Positions 49,201-61,046 are shown, numbered from the stretch's first letter. The stretch: 64,000 nucleotides of DNA from Stenogyne calaminthoides (GCA_037126765.1 JBBCBC010000033.1:13220085-13284084); one strand, 5' to 3'. A program made the numbers and translations. Notes: a model not told the origin generated them from the sequence alone.

Positions 49201-52200
49201 CATTAGTGATACCGATTATAATAGTCAACTAATACCTTATGATGTGTTTACGAGAGACGACATTCCATTAGTGATACCGATTACGATAGTCAACTAATAC
49301 CTTTGGATGTGTTTACGAGAAATGACATTCCATTAGTGATACTAATTACAATAGTTAACTAATACATTTGGATGTGTTACCAGAGACCATCTACCATTAG
49401 TGATACCGATTACAATAATCAACTAATACCTTTGGATGTGTTTACGACAAACTACATTCCATTAGTGATACCGGTTACAATAGTCAACTAATAATACCTT
49501 TGGATGTGTTTACGATAGATGATATTCCATTAGTGATACCGATTACAATAGTCAACTAATACCTTTGGACGTGTTTACGAGAGACGACATTCCATTAGTG
49601 ATATCGATTACAATAGTCAACTAATACCTTTGGTTGTGTATACGAGAGACCATCTATCGTTAGTGATATCAATTACAATAGTCAACTAATACATTTGGAC
49701 GTGTTTTCGGGAGACGACATTCCATTAGTGATATCGATTACAATAGTCAACTAATAACTTTGGATGTATTTACAAGGACCATCTACAATTAGTAATACCA
49801 ATTACAATAGTCTACTAATATCTTTGGATGTGTTTACGAGAGACCATCTACTATTAGTGATACCAATTACAATAGTCAACTAATACCTTTGGATGTGATT
49901 ACGAGAGACGACATTCCATTAGTGATACCGATTATAATAGTCAACTAATAACTTTGGATATATTTACGAGAGACGACATTCCATTAGTGATACCGATTTG
50001 AATAGTCAACTAATACCTCTGGATGTATTTACGAGAGACCATCTACAATTAGTGATACCGATTACAATAGTCAACTAATACCTTTGGATGTGTTTCCGAG
50101 ATACCATCTACCATTAGTGATACCAATTACAATAGTCAACTAATACCTTTGGATGTATTTACGAGAGAGGACATTCCATTAGTGATACTGATTACAATAG
50201 TCAACTAATACCTTTGGCTGTGTTTACGAGAGACAATCTACCATTAGTGATACTAATCATAATAGTCAACTAATACCTTTGGATGTGTTTACGAGAGACG
50301 ACATTCCATTAGTGATACCGATTACAATAGTCAATTATTACCTTTGGATGTGTTTACGATCCATTAGTGATACCGATTACAATAGTCAACTAATACCTTT
50401 GGATGTGCTTACGAGAGACAACATTCTATTAGTGATACCGATTACAATAGTCAACTAATACCTTTGGTTTGGATGTATTTACGAGAGACGACATTCCATT
50501 AGTGATACCGATTACAATAGTCACTATTACCTTCGAATGTGTTTACGTGAGACGACATTCCATTAGTGATACCGATTATAATAGTCAACTAATACCTATG
50601 GATGTGTTTACGAGACACGACATTCCATTAGTGATACTGATTACAATAGTCAACTAATATCTTTGGATGTGTTTACGAGTGACGACATTCCATTAGTGAT
50701 ACCGATTACAATAGTCAACTATTACTGTTGGATGTGTTTACGAGAGACGACATTCAATTATTGATACCGATTACAATAGTCAACTAATAACTTTGTATGT
50801 TTTTACGAGAGACGACATTCCATTAGTGATACCGATTACAATAGTCAACTAATACCACTGGATGTATTTACGAGAGACCATCTACTATTAGTGATACCGA
50901 CTACAATAGTCAACTAATACCTCTGGACGTGTTTCTGAGAGACCATCTACCATTAGTGATACCAATTACAATAGTCAACTAATACCTTTGGATGTGTTTA
51001 CGAGAGAGGACATTCCATTAGTGATACCGATTACAATAGTCAACTAATACCTTTGGATGTGTTTACGAGAGACAATCCACCATTAGTGATACTAATTACA
51101 ATAGTCAACTAATACCTTTGGATGTGTTTACGAGAGACGACATTCCATTAGTGATACCAATTACAATAGTCAACTATTACCTTTTGATATTTTTACGAGA
51201 GACGACATTCCATTAGTGATACCGATTACAATAGTCAACTAATACCTCTGGATGTATTTACGAGAGACCATCTACTATTAATGATACCGATTACTATAGT
51301 CAACTAATACCTTTGGATGTGTTTACGAGAGACGACATTCCATTAGTGATACCAATTACAATAGTCAACTATTACCTTTTGATATTTTTACGAGAGACGA
51401 CATTCCATTAGTGATACCGATTACAATAGTCAACTAATACCTCTGGATGTATTTACGAGAGACCATCTACTATTAGTGATACCGATTACAATAGTCAACT
51501 AATACCTCTGGACGTGTTTCTGAGAGACCATCTACCATTAGTGATACCAATTACAATAGTCAACTAATACCTTTGGATGTGTTTATGAGAGACGACATTC
51601 CATTAGTGATACCGATTATAATAGTCAACTATTACCTTTGGTTGTGTTTACGAGAGACGACATCCAATTAGTGATACCGATTATAATAGTCAACTACTAC
51701 CTTTGGATGTTTTTACGAGAGACGACATTCCATTAGTGATGCCGATTACAATAGTTAACTAATACCTCTGGATGTATTTACGAGGGACCATCTACCATTA
51801 GTGATACCAATTACAATAGTCAACTAATACCTTTGGATGTGTTTACGAGAGAGGACATTCCATTAGTGATACCGATTACAATAGTCAACTAATACCTTTG
51901 GTTGTGTTTTCGAGAGACCATATTCCATTAGTGATACCAATTACAATAGTCAACTAATACCTTTGGTTGTGTTTTCGAGAGGCCATCTACCATTTGTGAT
52001 ACCGATTACAATAGTCAACTAATACCGTTAGATGTGTTTATGAGAGACGACATTCCATTTGTGATACCGATTACAATAGTCACTCTTACCTTTGGATGTG
52101 TTTACGGGAGACGACATTCCATTAGTGATACCGATTACAACATTCAACTAATACCTTTGGATGTGTTTACGAGAGACGACATTCCATTAGTGATAGAGAT

Positions 52201-53291
52201 TGCAATTGTCAACTTATACCTTTGGATGTGTTTACGAGTGACGACATTCCATTAGTGATACTGATTACAATAGTCAACTAATACCTCTGGATGTGTTTAC
52301 GAAAGACCATCTACCGTTAGTGATACCAATTACAATAGTCAACTAATACCTTTGGATGTGTTTCCGAGAGAGGACATTCCATTAGTGATACCGATTACAA
52401 TAGACAACTAATACCTTTGGATGTGTTTACGAGAGACCATCTACCATTAGTGATACCAATTAAAATAGTCAACTAATACATTTGGATGTGTTTACGAGAG
52501 ACAACATTCCATTAGTGATACTGATTACAATAGTCAACTAATACCTTTGGATGTGTTTACGAGAGTAGACATTCCATTAGTGATACCGATTACAATGGTC
52601 AACTATTACCTTTGGATGTGATTACGAGAGATGACATTCAATTAGTGATGCCGATTACAATAGTCAACTAATACCTTTGAATGTGTTTACGAGAGACGAC
52701 ATTCCATCAGTGATTCCGATTACAATAGTCGACTAATACCTCTAGATGTATTTACGAGAGACCATCTACCATTAGTGATACCGATTATAATAGTCAACTA
52801 ATACCTTTGGATGTGTTTTCGAGAGACCATATACCATTAGAGATACCAATTACAATAGTCAACTAATACCTTTGGATATGTTTGCGAGAGAGGACATTCC
52901 ATTAGTGATACCGATTACAATAGTCAACTAATATCTTTGGATGTGTTTACGAGAGACAATCTACCAATAGTGATACTAATTACAATAGTTAACTAATACC
53001 TTTGGATGTGTTTACGAGATACGGCATTCCATTTGTGATACCGATTATAATAGTCCACTATTACCTTTGGATGTGTTTACGTGAGACGACATTCCATTAG
53101 TGATACCGATTACAATAGTCAACTAATACCTTTGGATGTGTTTACGAGAGACGACATTGCATTAGTGATACCGATTTCAATAGTCAACTAATACCTTTTG
53201 TTTGTATGTACTTACGAGAGACGACATTCCATTAGTTATACCGATTACAATAGTCAACTAATACCTTTGGTTGTGTTTTCGATAGACCATA
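34210..53291 (+). repeat. Main 65-bp satellite array (about 290 units)
   Basis: Head-to-tail units with a 65-bp period (for example, consecutive ATTCCATTAG starts at 35241 and 35306). Landmarks in order are TAGTGATACCGATTAC, AATAGTCAACTAATACC, TTTGGATGTGTTTACGAGAG and either GACGACATTCCAT or GACCATCTACCAT. Monomer variants are mixed, and long blocks recur in the same variant order: 36.7-38.1 kb with 40.55-41.9 kb (offset 3839), 34.8-35.5 kb with 46.1-46.8 kb (offset 11289), and about 36.7 kb with 38.7 kb (offset 2026). No unit encodes a sustained protein; apparent frames repeat a short peptide because of the period. The array continues beyond the Helitron at 57263. Confidence 0.97.
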
Positions 53292-53566
53292 TCTATACTA
53301 TATTAATAACATTTAAGTGAGTGCATTTTAGTTTCCCGCCCAGGAATGTGTGGCGCGTGGGGCTGGACAATGAACTTGAGTTGTGTGTAGCTTTATAGAA
53401 GGATCATGGCCATGTAGAGTACCCAAAGTTAGACACGTGGTTATTCAAACTAATGACACATGCTTGGTGACTTGGTGTGAGGTGTTTCTTATATAGGCAT
53501 TTATTTTGCAATAGGTAGACATGTGTCCTCATATAAATTAACAAAATGGTTGCAGAGTGAGATGTA

Positions 53567-53570
<4 letters not shown>

Positions 53571-53625
<55 letters not shown>
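53571..53625. repeat. (TA)n microsatellite
   Basis: About 27 uninterrupted TA units. They generate the Ile-Tyr repeat frames on both strands, which are not genes. Confidence 0.97.
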
Positions 53626-53628
<3 letters not shown>

Positions 53629-54565
53629 GGGGATTGGAGAAGGATTGCTGCTCACAATTTAATTGCAATAAATTTTGTACAAGAAATTATATTACATATA
53701 TTGCCATTGAGAACAAGTGAGTTTGAAGATATAGTTATGTAAACAACTTCTCTACTCTGGTGTAGACATTTACATAGTCATGTATGAACATCTCCAGTCA
53801 TATGTAGACGTAGAAGAAGTAGTATTACAACGGTCGGAAATTACGGGTGTCGGGTTGAGTGTATTATATATTCTGATTTATAGTAGTACTATTTAATTAA
53901 TTTTACATATACGCTTGCTAGAAAGAGAGCAATTGTGATCGAAAGTCGTACTTATTCCATGTTAATTTTTTTTTTTTTTTGCAATTAGTTGAGTGATGTG
54001 CAAATATAGAGTGAAAAAATAATATACATGATATACAAAGCATGAAAGATAGTATTTAGAAAAAATAGTTTTAGATGTAAATTATTTTCAATAGTCTGTG
54101 AATGTGTTAAATCGTACTTTGAATTAAGCAAAGAAGCGAAAATTATGGGTTAATAGTTAATAGATCTAAAAAAATATCATACGATGTCATACTTAGTTTT
54201 GTTGGTAGATCAGGTTTCAGGCTGCTTCTAAGCAAGAGATGGAAATGTTTATCCATCAACTTATCTGGTATGGAAATCAATTTTTATTTCGATTGACGTT
54301 TAACGTACGATGAAAGTGGTTGAAAATTCTGGACTGAAATATGGAAATGTGTGGAGGCCAAAATTTGGGTGAAAGAGAATGAGACAAATAGAAGAAAAAT
54401 GTCGACGACTCAATTGAAGGTTAGGAGCTTTATTTTTTTTTTCTCTTTTTTAGCGGATTTAAGGCCAACAGGTTGGTGCAAGAAGATGCAGAGTTTAGGT
54501 GAACACGAGAGAATATTTTGTGTTGATTTCCTGTGAGTGGGTGGGACGCCATTTTGAGTGTAGGA
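53626..54565. other. Helitron interior, no recognised gene
   Basis: AT-rich except for a gene-like stretch at about 54330-54545 that includes a 61-codon frame (MEAKIWVKENETNRRKMSTT). The frame is too short and featureless to name and could be part of a captured exon. Confidence 0.35.
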
Positions 54566-54573
54566 CTAGGGAT

Positions 54574-55553
54574 CAGTGTTTTCATAACCGAACCGGTGAT
54601 CGAACCGGACTGGCCACCGGTTGACGGTTCGACCGGTCCAACCGGTCGAACCGGCGGTTCAACCGGTGAAATAAATAAAATTAAATCTACCATTAACCCA
54701 AACCAAAATACATGACCCAAATAAAATATATTTTGCCCATCCGGAATACACATAACCCATTTCATACAAAATACACTCAACCCAATTAAAATACACGTAT
54801 CCAATCACAATATGCACTAAGCATTCTTATCTCTACCCTAAATCATTATTCCCACTACTCTCTCGAACCTTCTTCATCTTCTCAAACTCTAGTTCATCCC
54901 TCTCTCTTGCATCGTCTCCCTCTCCCTCTAAAATCTTTCTCCGATCTATCCTCTCTGAAATTATACATAGCCCATATGAAATACACTTAGCCTCTGTAAT
55001 CCCTAGTTCTTCGGTAAACTCATCGATCAGCAAAAGCACGATTTGCTTTATTTTGGCTCTTTTTTTGGGGGATTTTGCCTTTGTATCCTTTCTAGTTGCT
55101 CGATCTTGAGGTGTTGGAGTCTGCATCCCCTCGATTTGCTCAATTTTGAGGTATCCCTTCGGTTTGTTCGATCGATCTTGAGGTATTTTGGAGTTTGAAT
55201 CCCTTTGATTTGCTCGATTTTTGAGGGGTTTCGACTGTGTATCCCTTCATCTTGATGGGTGAACTCAATTATTTGATAAATAGTGCGACAATGCCTGTTC
55301 GAGCAAAAGCCCATCTTCACCGGCAAAGAGATAAATAGGGAGTATAAATTATTTAATTTTTTTTTAAAAGAAGGGAAAACCAGTTCTTCCGGTTCGGCGG
55401 TTTTCCGGTTGAACCGGTTTTTTTTCGGTTTTAGCCGGTTAATCCCGGTTCGACCTGAAAAACGGTTTTCAGGGGGTGTTTCGACCGGTTTATCGGCCGG
55501 TTCCCGGTTCAATCGGTTGAACCGGCCAGTTCGAACCAGTTATGAAATCACTG
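54574..55553. mobile_element. Non-autonomous hAT element (980 bp) with 8-bp TSD
   Basis: The terminal inverted repeats are CAGTGTTTTCATAACCG at the left and CAGTGATTTCATAACTGG as reverse complement of the right. CTAGGGAT flanks it exactly on both sides (54566-54573 and 55554-55561). Eight-base duplications and CAGTG ends indicate the hAT superfamily. Subterminal regions are packed with CCGGTTCGACCGG-type motifs, typical transposase binding arrays. No transposase is encoded; the frames at 55512-55048 and 54804-54430 on the minus strand arise from the GC-rich ends and have no recognisable domain. Confidence 0.88.
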
Positions 55554-55561
55554 CTAGGGAT

Positions 55562-56829
55562 ATTTTGTTATTGTGTTTTTTATGTATTGTGTAAAATTTA
55601 TTATTGGATCCAAATTGTGCTGGGCTAGCTTTTAATACCATCTTTTAAGTGTATGTTTCGCCTTAAATTTCTTATTACGTTGTGCCAGTTTTAGTTTGAC
55701 TGATGTGATTTATTAGTATAGTAGTATGTGGGGGTGTTTGTATTTTCTATTAGTAAGAAGCATAATTGTTAATTTTATAAATTATTAAAATGTTATTAAT
55801 TTAGGACTTGAAAGATAGTTTAACTATTAAGGGTCGTTCGAACAAAATCAACACAAATGGGTTTTGCTTTTTCTTTTTTTTAATCTAAAAGATTTTTTAT
55901 ATCGATTAAAAGCCTAAAAGATAGAAAACTATCAAATTGAGACCTTAAAGTTACAAACTGTCAATTAATGGCTCATACATTTTAAGATCATGTTTAATAT
56001 GTTATAATTTCTAATTACCTAATTATGTTTTTATAAAGTACAGTGTTTAAAAAATAAAAAATATATTAATTTCACGTGATTGAAAAAAAGAGAAAATGAA
56101 AGTAATAATAAAAAATGATAATGTGTAAAAATAAAAAAAAATATAAATTAGAAGATGTCAAACATAATATTAATATTTTTGAATTCTTAAATTGATAATT
56201 TTCTATCTTTCAGTCCTGAATCGAGAGCAAAAATATCTTCAACTCTAAATCGATAGCTTTATAATCATCCCTTCATCCTAATTTTGGTGCAAATCCAGGC
56301 TGCCATACCATGTGAGTTTTGATATATGCTGTATAAATTTTAAATTTTATATTACAATAGCAATTACACTTACTAAATAATTGTTATATAATTATTTAAT
56401 AAGTGCAATATAAAATTAATAAAATCATATGCAACGAGATGTAATCATGTAGATGTGCTGAGATGACTAACTTTAGCAAAGTTATTATACTATTTTAAAT
56501 TATACTTAATTTAAGTACATAAAATCTAAAGGTTGAATACTTTCGTGTAGGTTTATATTGTATATTTTCATAAACTTTATGAAATAGTTACACGGCAAAT
56601 TTCATAGGTAAAAATTTATATGCATATATAAAGTTAAATTTGAGACTAACATGGTCGAAATCATAACAGTAATATTCGAAAAAGAGTCCACGTAAATTTG
56701 ATTTACAGGAGACCTACTCATTTCAAAATTGTATGACTTCGAATCTTCGATTATGTTAGTCTCAAATTTGATTCCAACATAAATCACTCAGATACACTTA
56801 AATTATGATTGTAATTTTGTCATAATTTA
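55562..56829. other. Helitron interior, AT-rich, nothing recognised
   Basis: No gene or terminal structure was identified. Fragments such as AAAGATAGAAAACTATCAAA and GATAATTTTCTATCTTTC are mutually inverted and may mark a decayed foldback element at about 55800-56280. Confidence 0.35.
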
Positions 56830-57190
56830 CGAAGTGTTTTCGACAAAATTTTGGTCATTAACCCTGACATATTTTTTATGGCACTTTCGTCGATAATTTA
56901 CGATGACATTTCTGTCGTACATTTACGATTGATTTGCGATGAATTAGAGATGAGTATTTGAGTTGAATATTACTGGATCCTGGTAGATTTACGACGGTAA
57001 AAAACGTCGGTAATTTGCGAGAAAATAAACCGTCGCAAATTTGCGACGGATTTGAAAATTCATTCGTTAAAATTTGCGGCGATCATATTAGCGACGAAAT
57101 TTTTTCCGTGGCAAATCCGTTATAAAAGGTCTTTTGTGATTGTTTTCCTATCACAACTACATCATTAAACACCATCTTTCTTGTAGTATT
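56830..57190. mobile_element. CACTA-like terminus and subterminal repeats
   Basis: The right end reads TTTCTTGTAGTA, the reverse complement of the CACTACAAGAAA end of En/Spm elements except at the last base. It is preceded by repeated GACGG/CCGTC motifs (CCGTCGCAAATTTGCGACGG near 57031-57050), as in CACTA subterminal regions. The left end was not found, so this is a fragment. Confidence 0.5.
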
Positions 57191-57262
57191 CAATATTATA
57201 AGATTTTCTATCATAATATTTTAAAATAAATATCACCGTGCATCGCATGGGTATAATACTAG

Positions 57263-57640
57263 TTCCGTTAGTGATACCAGTTACAATAGTCAACTAATAC
57301 CTTTGGTTGTATTTTCGAGAGACCAACTACCATTAGTGATACCGATTACAATAGAAAACTAATACCTATAGACGTGTTTATGAGAGACGACATTCCATTA
57401 GTGATACCGATTACAATAGTCACTATTACCTTTGGATGTGTTTACAGGAGACAACATTCCATTAGTGATACCGATTAAAACACTCAACTAATACATTTGG
57501 ATGTATTTACGAGACACGACTTTCCATTATTGTTACCGATTACAATAGTCAACTAATACCTTTGGATGTGTTTACGAGTGACGACATTCCATTAGCGATA
57601 CCGATTACAATATTCAACTAATACCTTTGGTTGTGTTTAC
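57263..57640 (+). repeat. 65-bp satellite array, right tract
   Basis: About six units continue directly from the satellite interrupted at 53291. They then give way within GTGTTTAC to retroelement coding sequence at about 57641. Confidence 0.92.
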
Positions 57641-59155
57641 AAGACCCAACTTGGCAAGGCTTCAACATCTGACCAGACTGCTATGCTGAGCTCCGATACC
57701 CTAGATCTTTATACTGAGAAGATTCAGGATGGGGTAAAGGCTGCTATTGAAGACAAATTCACAGCTCTCACAACAGATCTGATGAAGCGGTTTGAAGAAG
57801 AGCAAACAAAACTGGTTGACAGAGAAAGGAGTCTCACAGCTGAGAAACTCTCACAGATGCACAATGCCATCATTTCTGATGTGATGCAACTAGTAAATCC
57901 TCTTGCCGAGAAGCTCAATCTCCAGTCTGATAAACTCAAAGTTCAGACTGACAACCACATGGATATGGGTTGGAAGCACTTTGTAGCTTCTACAGAATGA
58001 GCAAGAAAGGACATCGAATTTGCTCTCAGACGCTTTTTAACTCCTGCACCTTCTGCCACCGCTCAGATCACTCCTCTTGCTGTTGAGGAACTCAGAGAGG
58101 AGATCACACGATAGTTTATTGCTCTGAATCGCAGGTTGTCCGACCTCTTTGATGAAACCAAAAAGGGGGAAGGACAAGAGAAAGAAGAAAAACAGGCACA
58201 ATTGGTAACTATTGCATCTTTTCCAGAAACCACTGTATCTGACTTGCCTAAAGCCACTCCATCTACTGATCTTGTTGCTGAACTAAAAGAAACTGTGGAG
58301 CAACATAGCAAAGAGATCACTGAGCAGAAGACTGCTCTTTCAGATGTTATTGCCAGAGTCGATAAGATTGAAGACTTCTCTTCGTCTGTACAGAAAAGAA
58401 TGGAAATTGATGATCAGGCCAAAAGCCTTGAACTCGCTAAGAAATTAGCAGAAGAAGACGAACGAGATGAACCTGAGCAGACTCTGAAAAGAAAGAAAGG
58501 CAAAGGCAAGATGGTGATAACTACTGCTGAAGTTCAGAGACAAGGGCAATTATCATCTACCAAAAGCCAGATGTCTCCTGAACAAATTCAAGAGCAAACC
58601 AGACAGAGAATAAGAGAGGCTGCCATCAAGAAGAAGAAGTTAGCAGAGGCTAAGGGACTAAACATCGCATACATCCGAAAGAAGAGAAAGAATGAAGCTG
58701 CAGCAGAGAAGATTGCTTGGGAAGAGAATGCCTTTCCGGCACCTCTTAAAGACATCCTCTGTGCCCGTCTAGATCTGCTTCCTGAATGGGATCAGATCAG
58801 AGCAGAATGGTTGTGTGACGTATACATCCTGGAGATGATTCCGATTCATCAAGACCAGACAGAAAATGATGATGAATTTCGGAACTGGTTAGAAACGAAG
58901 TACCCAGACTTCTACCAGACGGTGATGAAGGAAGGGAAGATCATGTCACTGATACCTGAAGCTCCTCCCTTTGAACAACTCCTTCCACCTTTGCATCCAG
59001 ACAAGAAGCTAGATGCTGTCAAATTCAAGGATGCCTACTATGGATTTGCCGACAAAGGAGGGATCCATAGAAGAGAAGATCTGGACAAGCTAATGCAAAG
59101 GATGTACAAGATGTTTGATATCCCCAAAGAACTTCAAAGGTTCAAGTACACCTGA
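57641..59155 (+). pseudogene. Envelope-like ORF of family-D SIRE-type copia, 5' truncated, two stops
   Basis: One frame runs from the satellite junction to the stop at 59153-59155, broken only by TGA at 57998-58000 and TAG at 58112-58114. It lies just upstream of a polypurine tract and LTR, the position of the extra envelope-like ORF in SIRE/Maximus elements. The N-terminal part (VKAAIEDKFTALTTDLMKRF) and the middle (VAELKETVEQHSKEITEQ, VARVDKIEDF-like heptads) predict coiled coils. A Lys/Arg-rich block near 58480-58700 (KRKKGKGK, RKKRKNEAAAEK) resembles a nuclear localisation signal. The C-terminal 130 residues look globular (LLPEWDQIRAEWLCDVYI). No transmembrane segment or signal peptide is visible here; any would be in the missing N-terminus. 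The first ATG available is 57683, but coding-like sequence extends upstream to the junction. Function in plants is unknown. Confidence 0.65.
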
Positions 59156-59348
59156 GGAAGACAACTTGGAATCATATGATAGGTACGTTTTTATGTATTC
59201 TGTAATGCACACACCTATCTGAATAAAATATTCTATCTCTCTGATTCTAAGACAACATCTCATTGTCTTCTGAAGTATGTACTGTTTTACATTATCTGCA
59301 TTTCTATTCATGTTATCTGTTTTTCTGATTAAGTGTTTTGGTTCCATC

Positions 59349-59362
59349 AAAAAGGGGGAAAT
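59349..59362 (+). promoter_or_regulatory. Polypurine tract of family-D element
   Basis: AAAAAGGGGGAAAT lies immediately before the LTR start and is identical to the family-C tract on the minus strand at 32309-32296. It primes plus-strand cDNA synthesis in LTR retrotransposons. Confidence 0.9.
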
Positions 59363-61032
59363 TGTTGGGAAATTTGTATTTAGTTTTGATGGAAGTTCCA
59401 AAACAGGTTGTAATAAGACCAGTCAGACCTGTTAGCTGACTGATGACTTAGAATCAGATTAAGATGACCAGCTGAAATGTATAGATAGCTGATGTAAAAG
59501 ATAGGTCACATATTGAGGGGGAACTCAATATATATAGGTCAGGTCAAATTATCAGATGACCAGATAAGGTCAGATGATCAGAAGACTAAGACAAGTCAGA
59601 AGACAAGAAGTCAGATGATCAGGTGAAGACAAAAGACACTGAGACTCAGATAAACCTGAAGACTCAGATAAGCCTGAAGACTCAGATAAGCCTGAAGACT
59701 CAGAGAAACCTAAAGACTCAGTATGACACTGAAAACACTGAGAGTCAGAGTAACCTAAAGATCAGAAGACTACCAGAAGACCAGAAGACCTACATCAGCC
59801 GAGTCTGCAAATTGTGCTAAGACAATCTGCATCAGAAGACTCTATCAGGTAGACTGATCAGTTATCTGATCAGGTCAGCTCACACCTGGAGTCAACCAAA
59901 ATGGTACACCAGACAAGACGAATATTCTACAAAAGGAATATCAAACGTCAAATGGACAAATACTGAAGTGCCGTACCCGTGAAGCCAAAGAGAAAGTGAC
60001 ACGTGCACAAAAAGAGCTGACAATGCGGGATTCGACGCTGCGGACACAAACGACGCTAATCATGCCTTCGGCCACGCCGATTTTCGAAGCACGTCACATC
60101 AAATCCTACAACCCTACCAAATATAGCCCAAAATTCAAATTGCTCTCCAACGGCTCTTTGATTTCGTGGTCTATAAAATGGGATTGCTCTTCAAAATCGA
60201 AGAACACAATCGAGCAAAGCGGAATAACAATATTAACACAAATTATCAAGAAGCAAAAGCTATAGCAGAATTTCCGCTCGAAGAACACCGATTTTGAAGA
60301 TTATTCTTAAGTGTTCATCCCATTGTTCTTAGCATAGAAATCTCATCCTCTAGCATTTGGCTACATAAACATTAGGATAGATTTCCAGTTGGAACCACAA
60401 CAAATCTTTACCCAAACTCAAAGTTAGGTTAAGTTTGTTTTTGCAAGATTTCAGACTAGGGATTCTAGTTCTGATTTCTGGGATCGGTTTAGTGTGAACT
60501 CGATAAACATCTGTTGGGTGTTGGGCTAACACATTAAACTAAGTCCAGTCGGTTAAGTTGGTTTAGTTGGTGCCCCTTGTGTTAAGGGAAGAGTGGACGT
60601 AGGACCGATTGTCTGAACCACTATAAAAATCTTATGTGCATTTACTTGCTCTTTATTGCTTTACACTATTCACACAACTGAGCTTAAAATTGCATACATA
60701 TTCTAAGTTAATATCAATCTGCACCAAGCAACTGATCTGATCAGGTTGACAGCTTAGTCAGCCGATTGAAAACTGACTTGAGAATCTGATTTGATAAAAC
60801 TGGTTTTTCACACGGGTATTAACTAGCTTCCGCACTATCAGTTAAACTGACAGATATCTAACTGATTTGCCCTCAGGCACTCAGTAAGATTGAATATCAG
60901 TCTAAACTGACTCACTTGCACTCTGATCAGGCAAACTGCAATCACACCTGATCTGCACGAAAAAGTTTTCAGAAGTCTATTCACCCCTCCCCTCTAGACT
61001 TCTGCCCTCACGAAACCCGTTCGGGACCTACA
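59363..61032 (+). repeat. Family-D copia LTR (1670 bp), shared between two internal regions
   Basis: It starts TGTTGGGAAATTTG after a polypurine tract and ends CGGGACCTACA before AG and a PBS. It therefore serves as a 3' LTR for the sequence on its left and a 5' LTR for the sequence on its right. A TATA-like CTATAAAA is at about 60171-60178. The conserved AGAGTGGACGTAGGA...GAACCACTATA motif is at about 60591-60626. An 18-bp minisatellite (ACTCAGATAAGCCTGAAG) is at about 59640-59730. CAGATGATCAGA-rich sequence is frequent at 59550-59620. Confidence 0.88.
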
Positions 61033-61034
61033 AG

Positions 61035-61046
61035 TGGTATCAGAGC
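61035..61046 (+). promoter_or_regulatory. Primer binding site of family-D element
   Basis: TGGTATCAGAGC, a full match to the usual copia PBS complementary to initiator tRNA-Met, lies two bases after the LTR. Confidence 0.9.

Larger units (their letters stand above)
53292..57262 (+). mobile_element. Non-autonomous Helitron (3971 bp) inserted in satellite
   Basis: It starts TCTATACTATATTAATAAC after an A (53291). It ends with a hairpin (CCGTGC/GCATGG, loop ATC, 57236-57250), then GTATAATACTAG, followed by T (57263). The flanks join to a normal satellite monomer containing GACCATATTCC, so the insertion is exactly between A and T. These are the defining features of plant Helitrons. It carries a (TA)n run, a hAT element and a CACTA-like end, but no Rep/helicase frame, so it would depend on an autonomous partner. 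Open frames within are short and unconvincing. Confidence 0.92.

Noticed and set aside
43962..52255. Several 60-75 codon frames inside the satellite
   Set aside because: They repeat the same short peptide pattern because the 65-bp unit shifts frame predictably; they have no start context or domain.
34210..53291. Regular short repeats resembling a CRISPR array
   Set aside because: Units adjoin head to tail with no unique spacers and no cas genes, in plant DNA; this is a satellite.
53404..53742. Frames rich in Ile-Tyr on both strands
   Set aside because: They are translations of the (TA)n microsatellite.
54430..55512. Minus-strand frames of 97-154 codons in the hAT element
   Set aside because: They are driven by the CCGGTT-rich subterminal repeats and contain no hAT transposase motif such as the BED finger or dimerisation region.
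59623..59820. 65-codon frame with repeated Lys-Thr-Gln
   Set aside because: It is the translation of the 18-bp minisatellite inside the family-D LTR.
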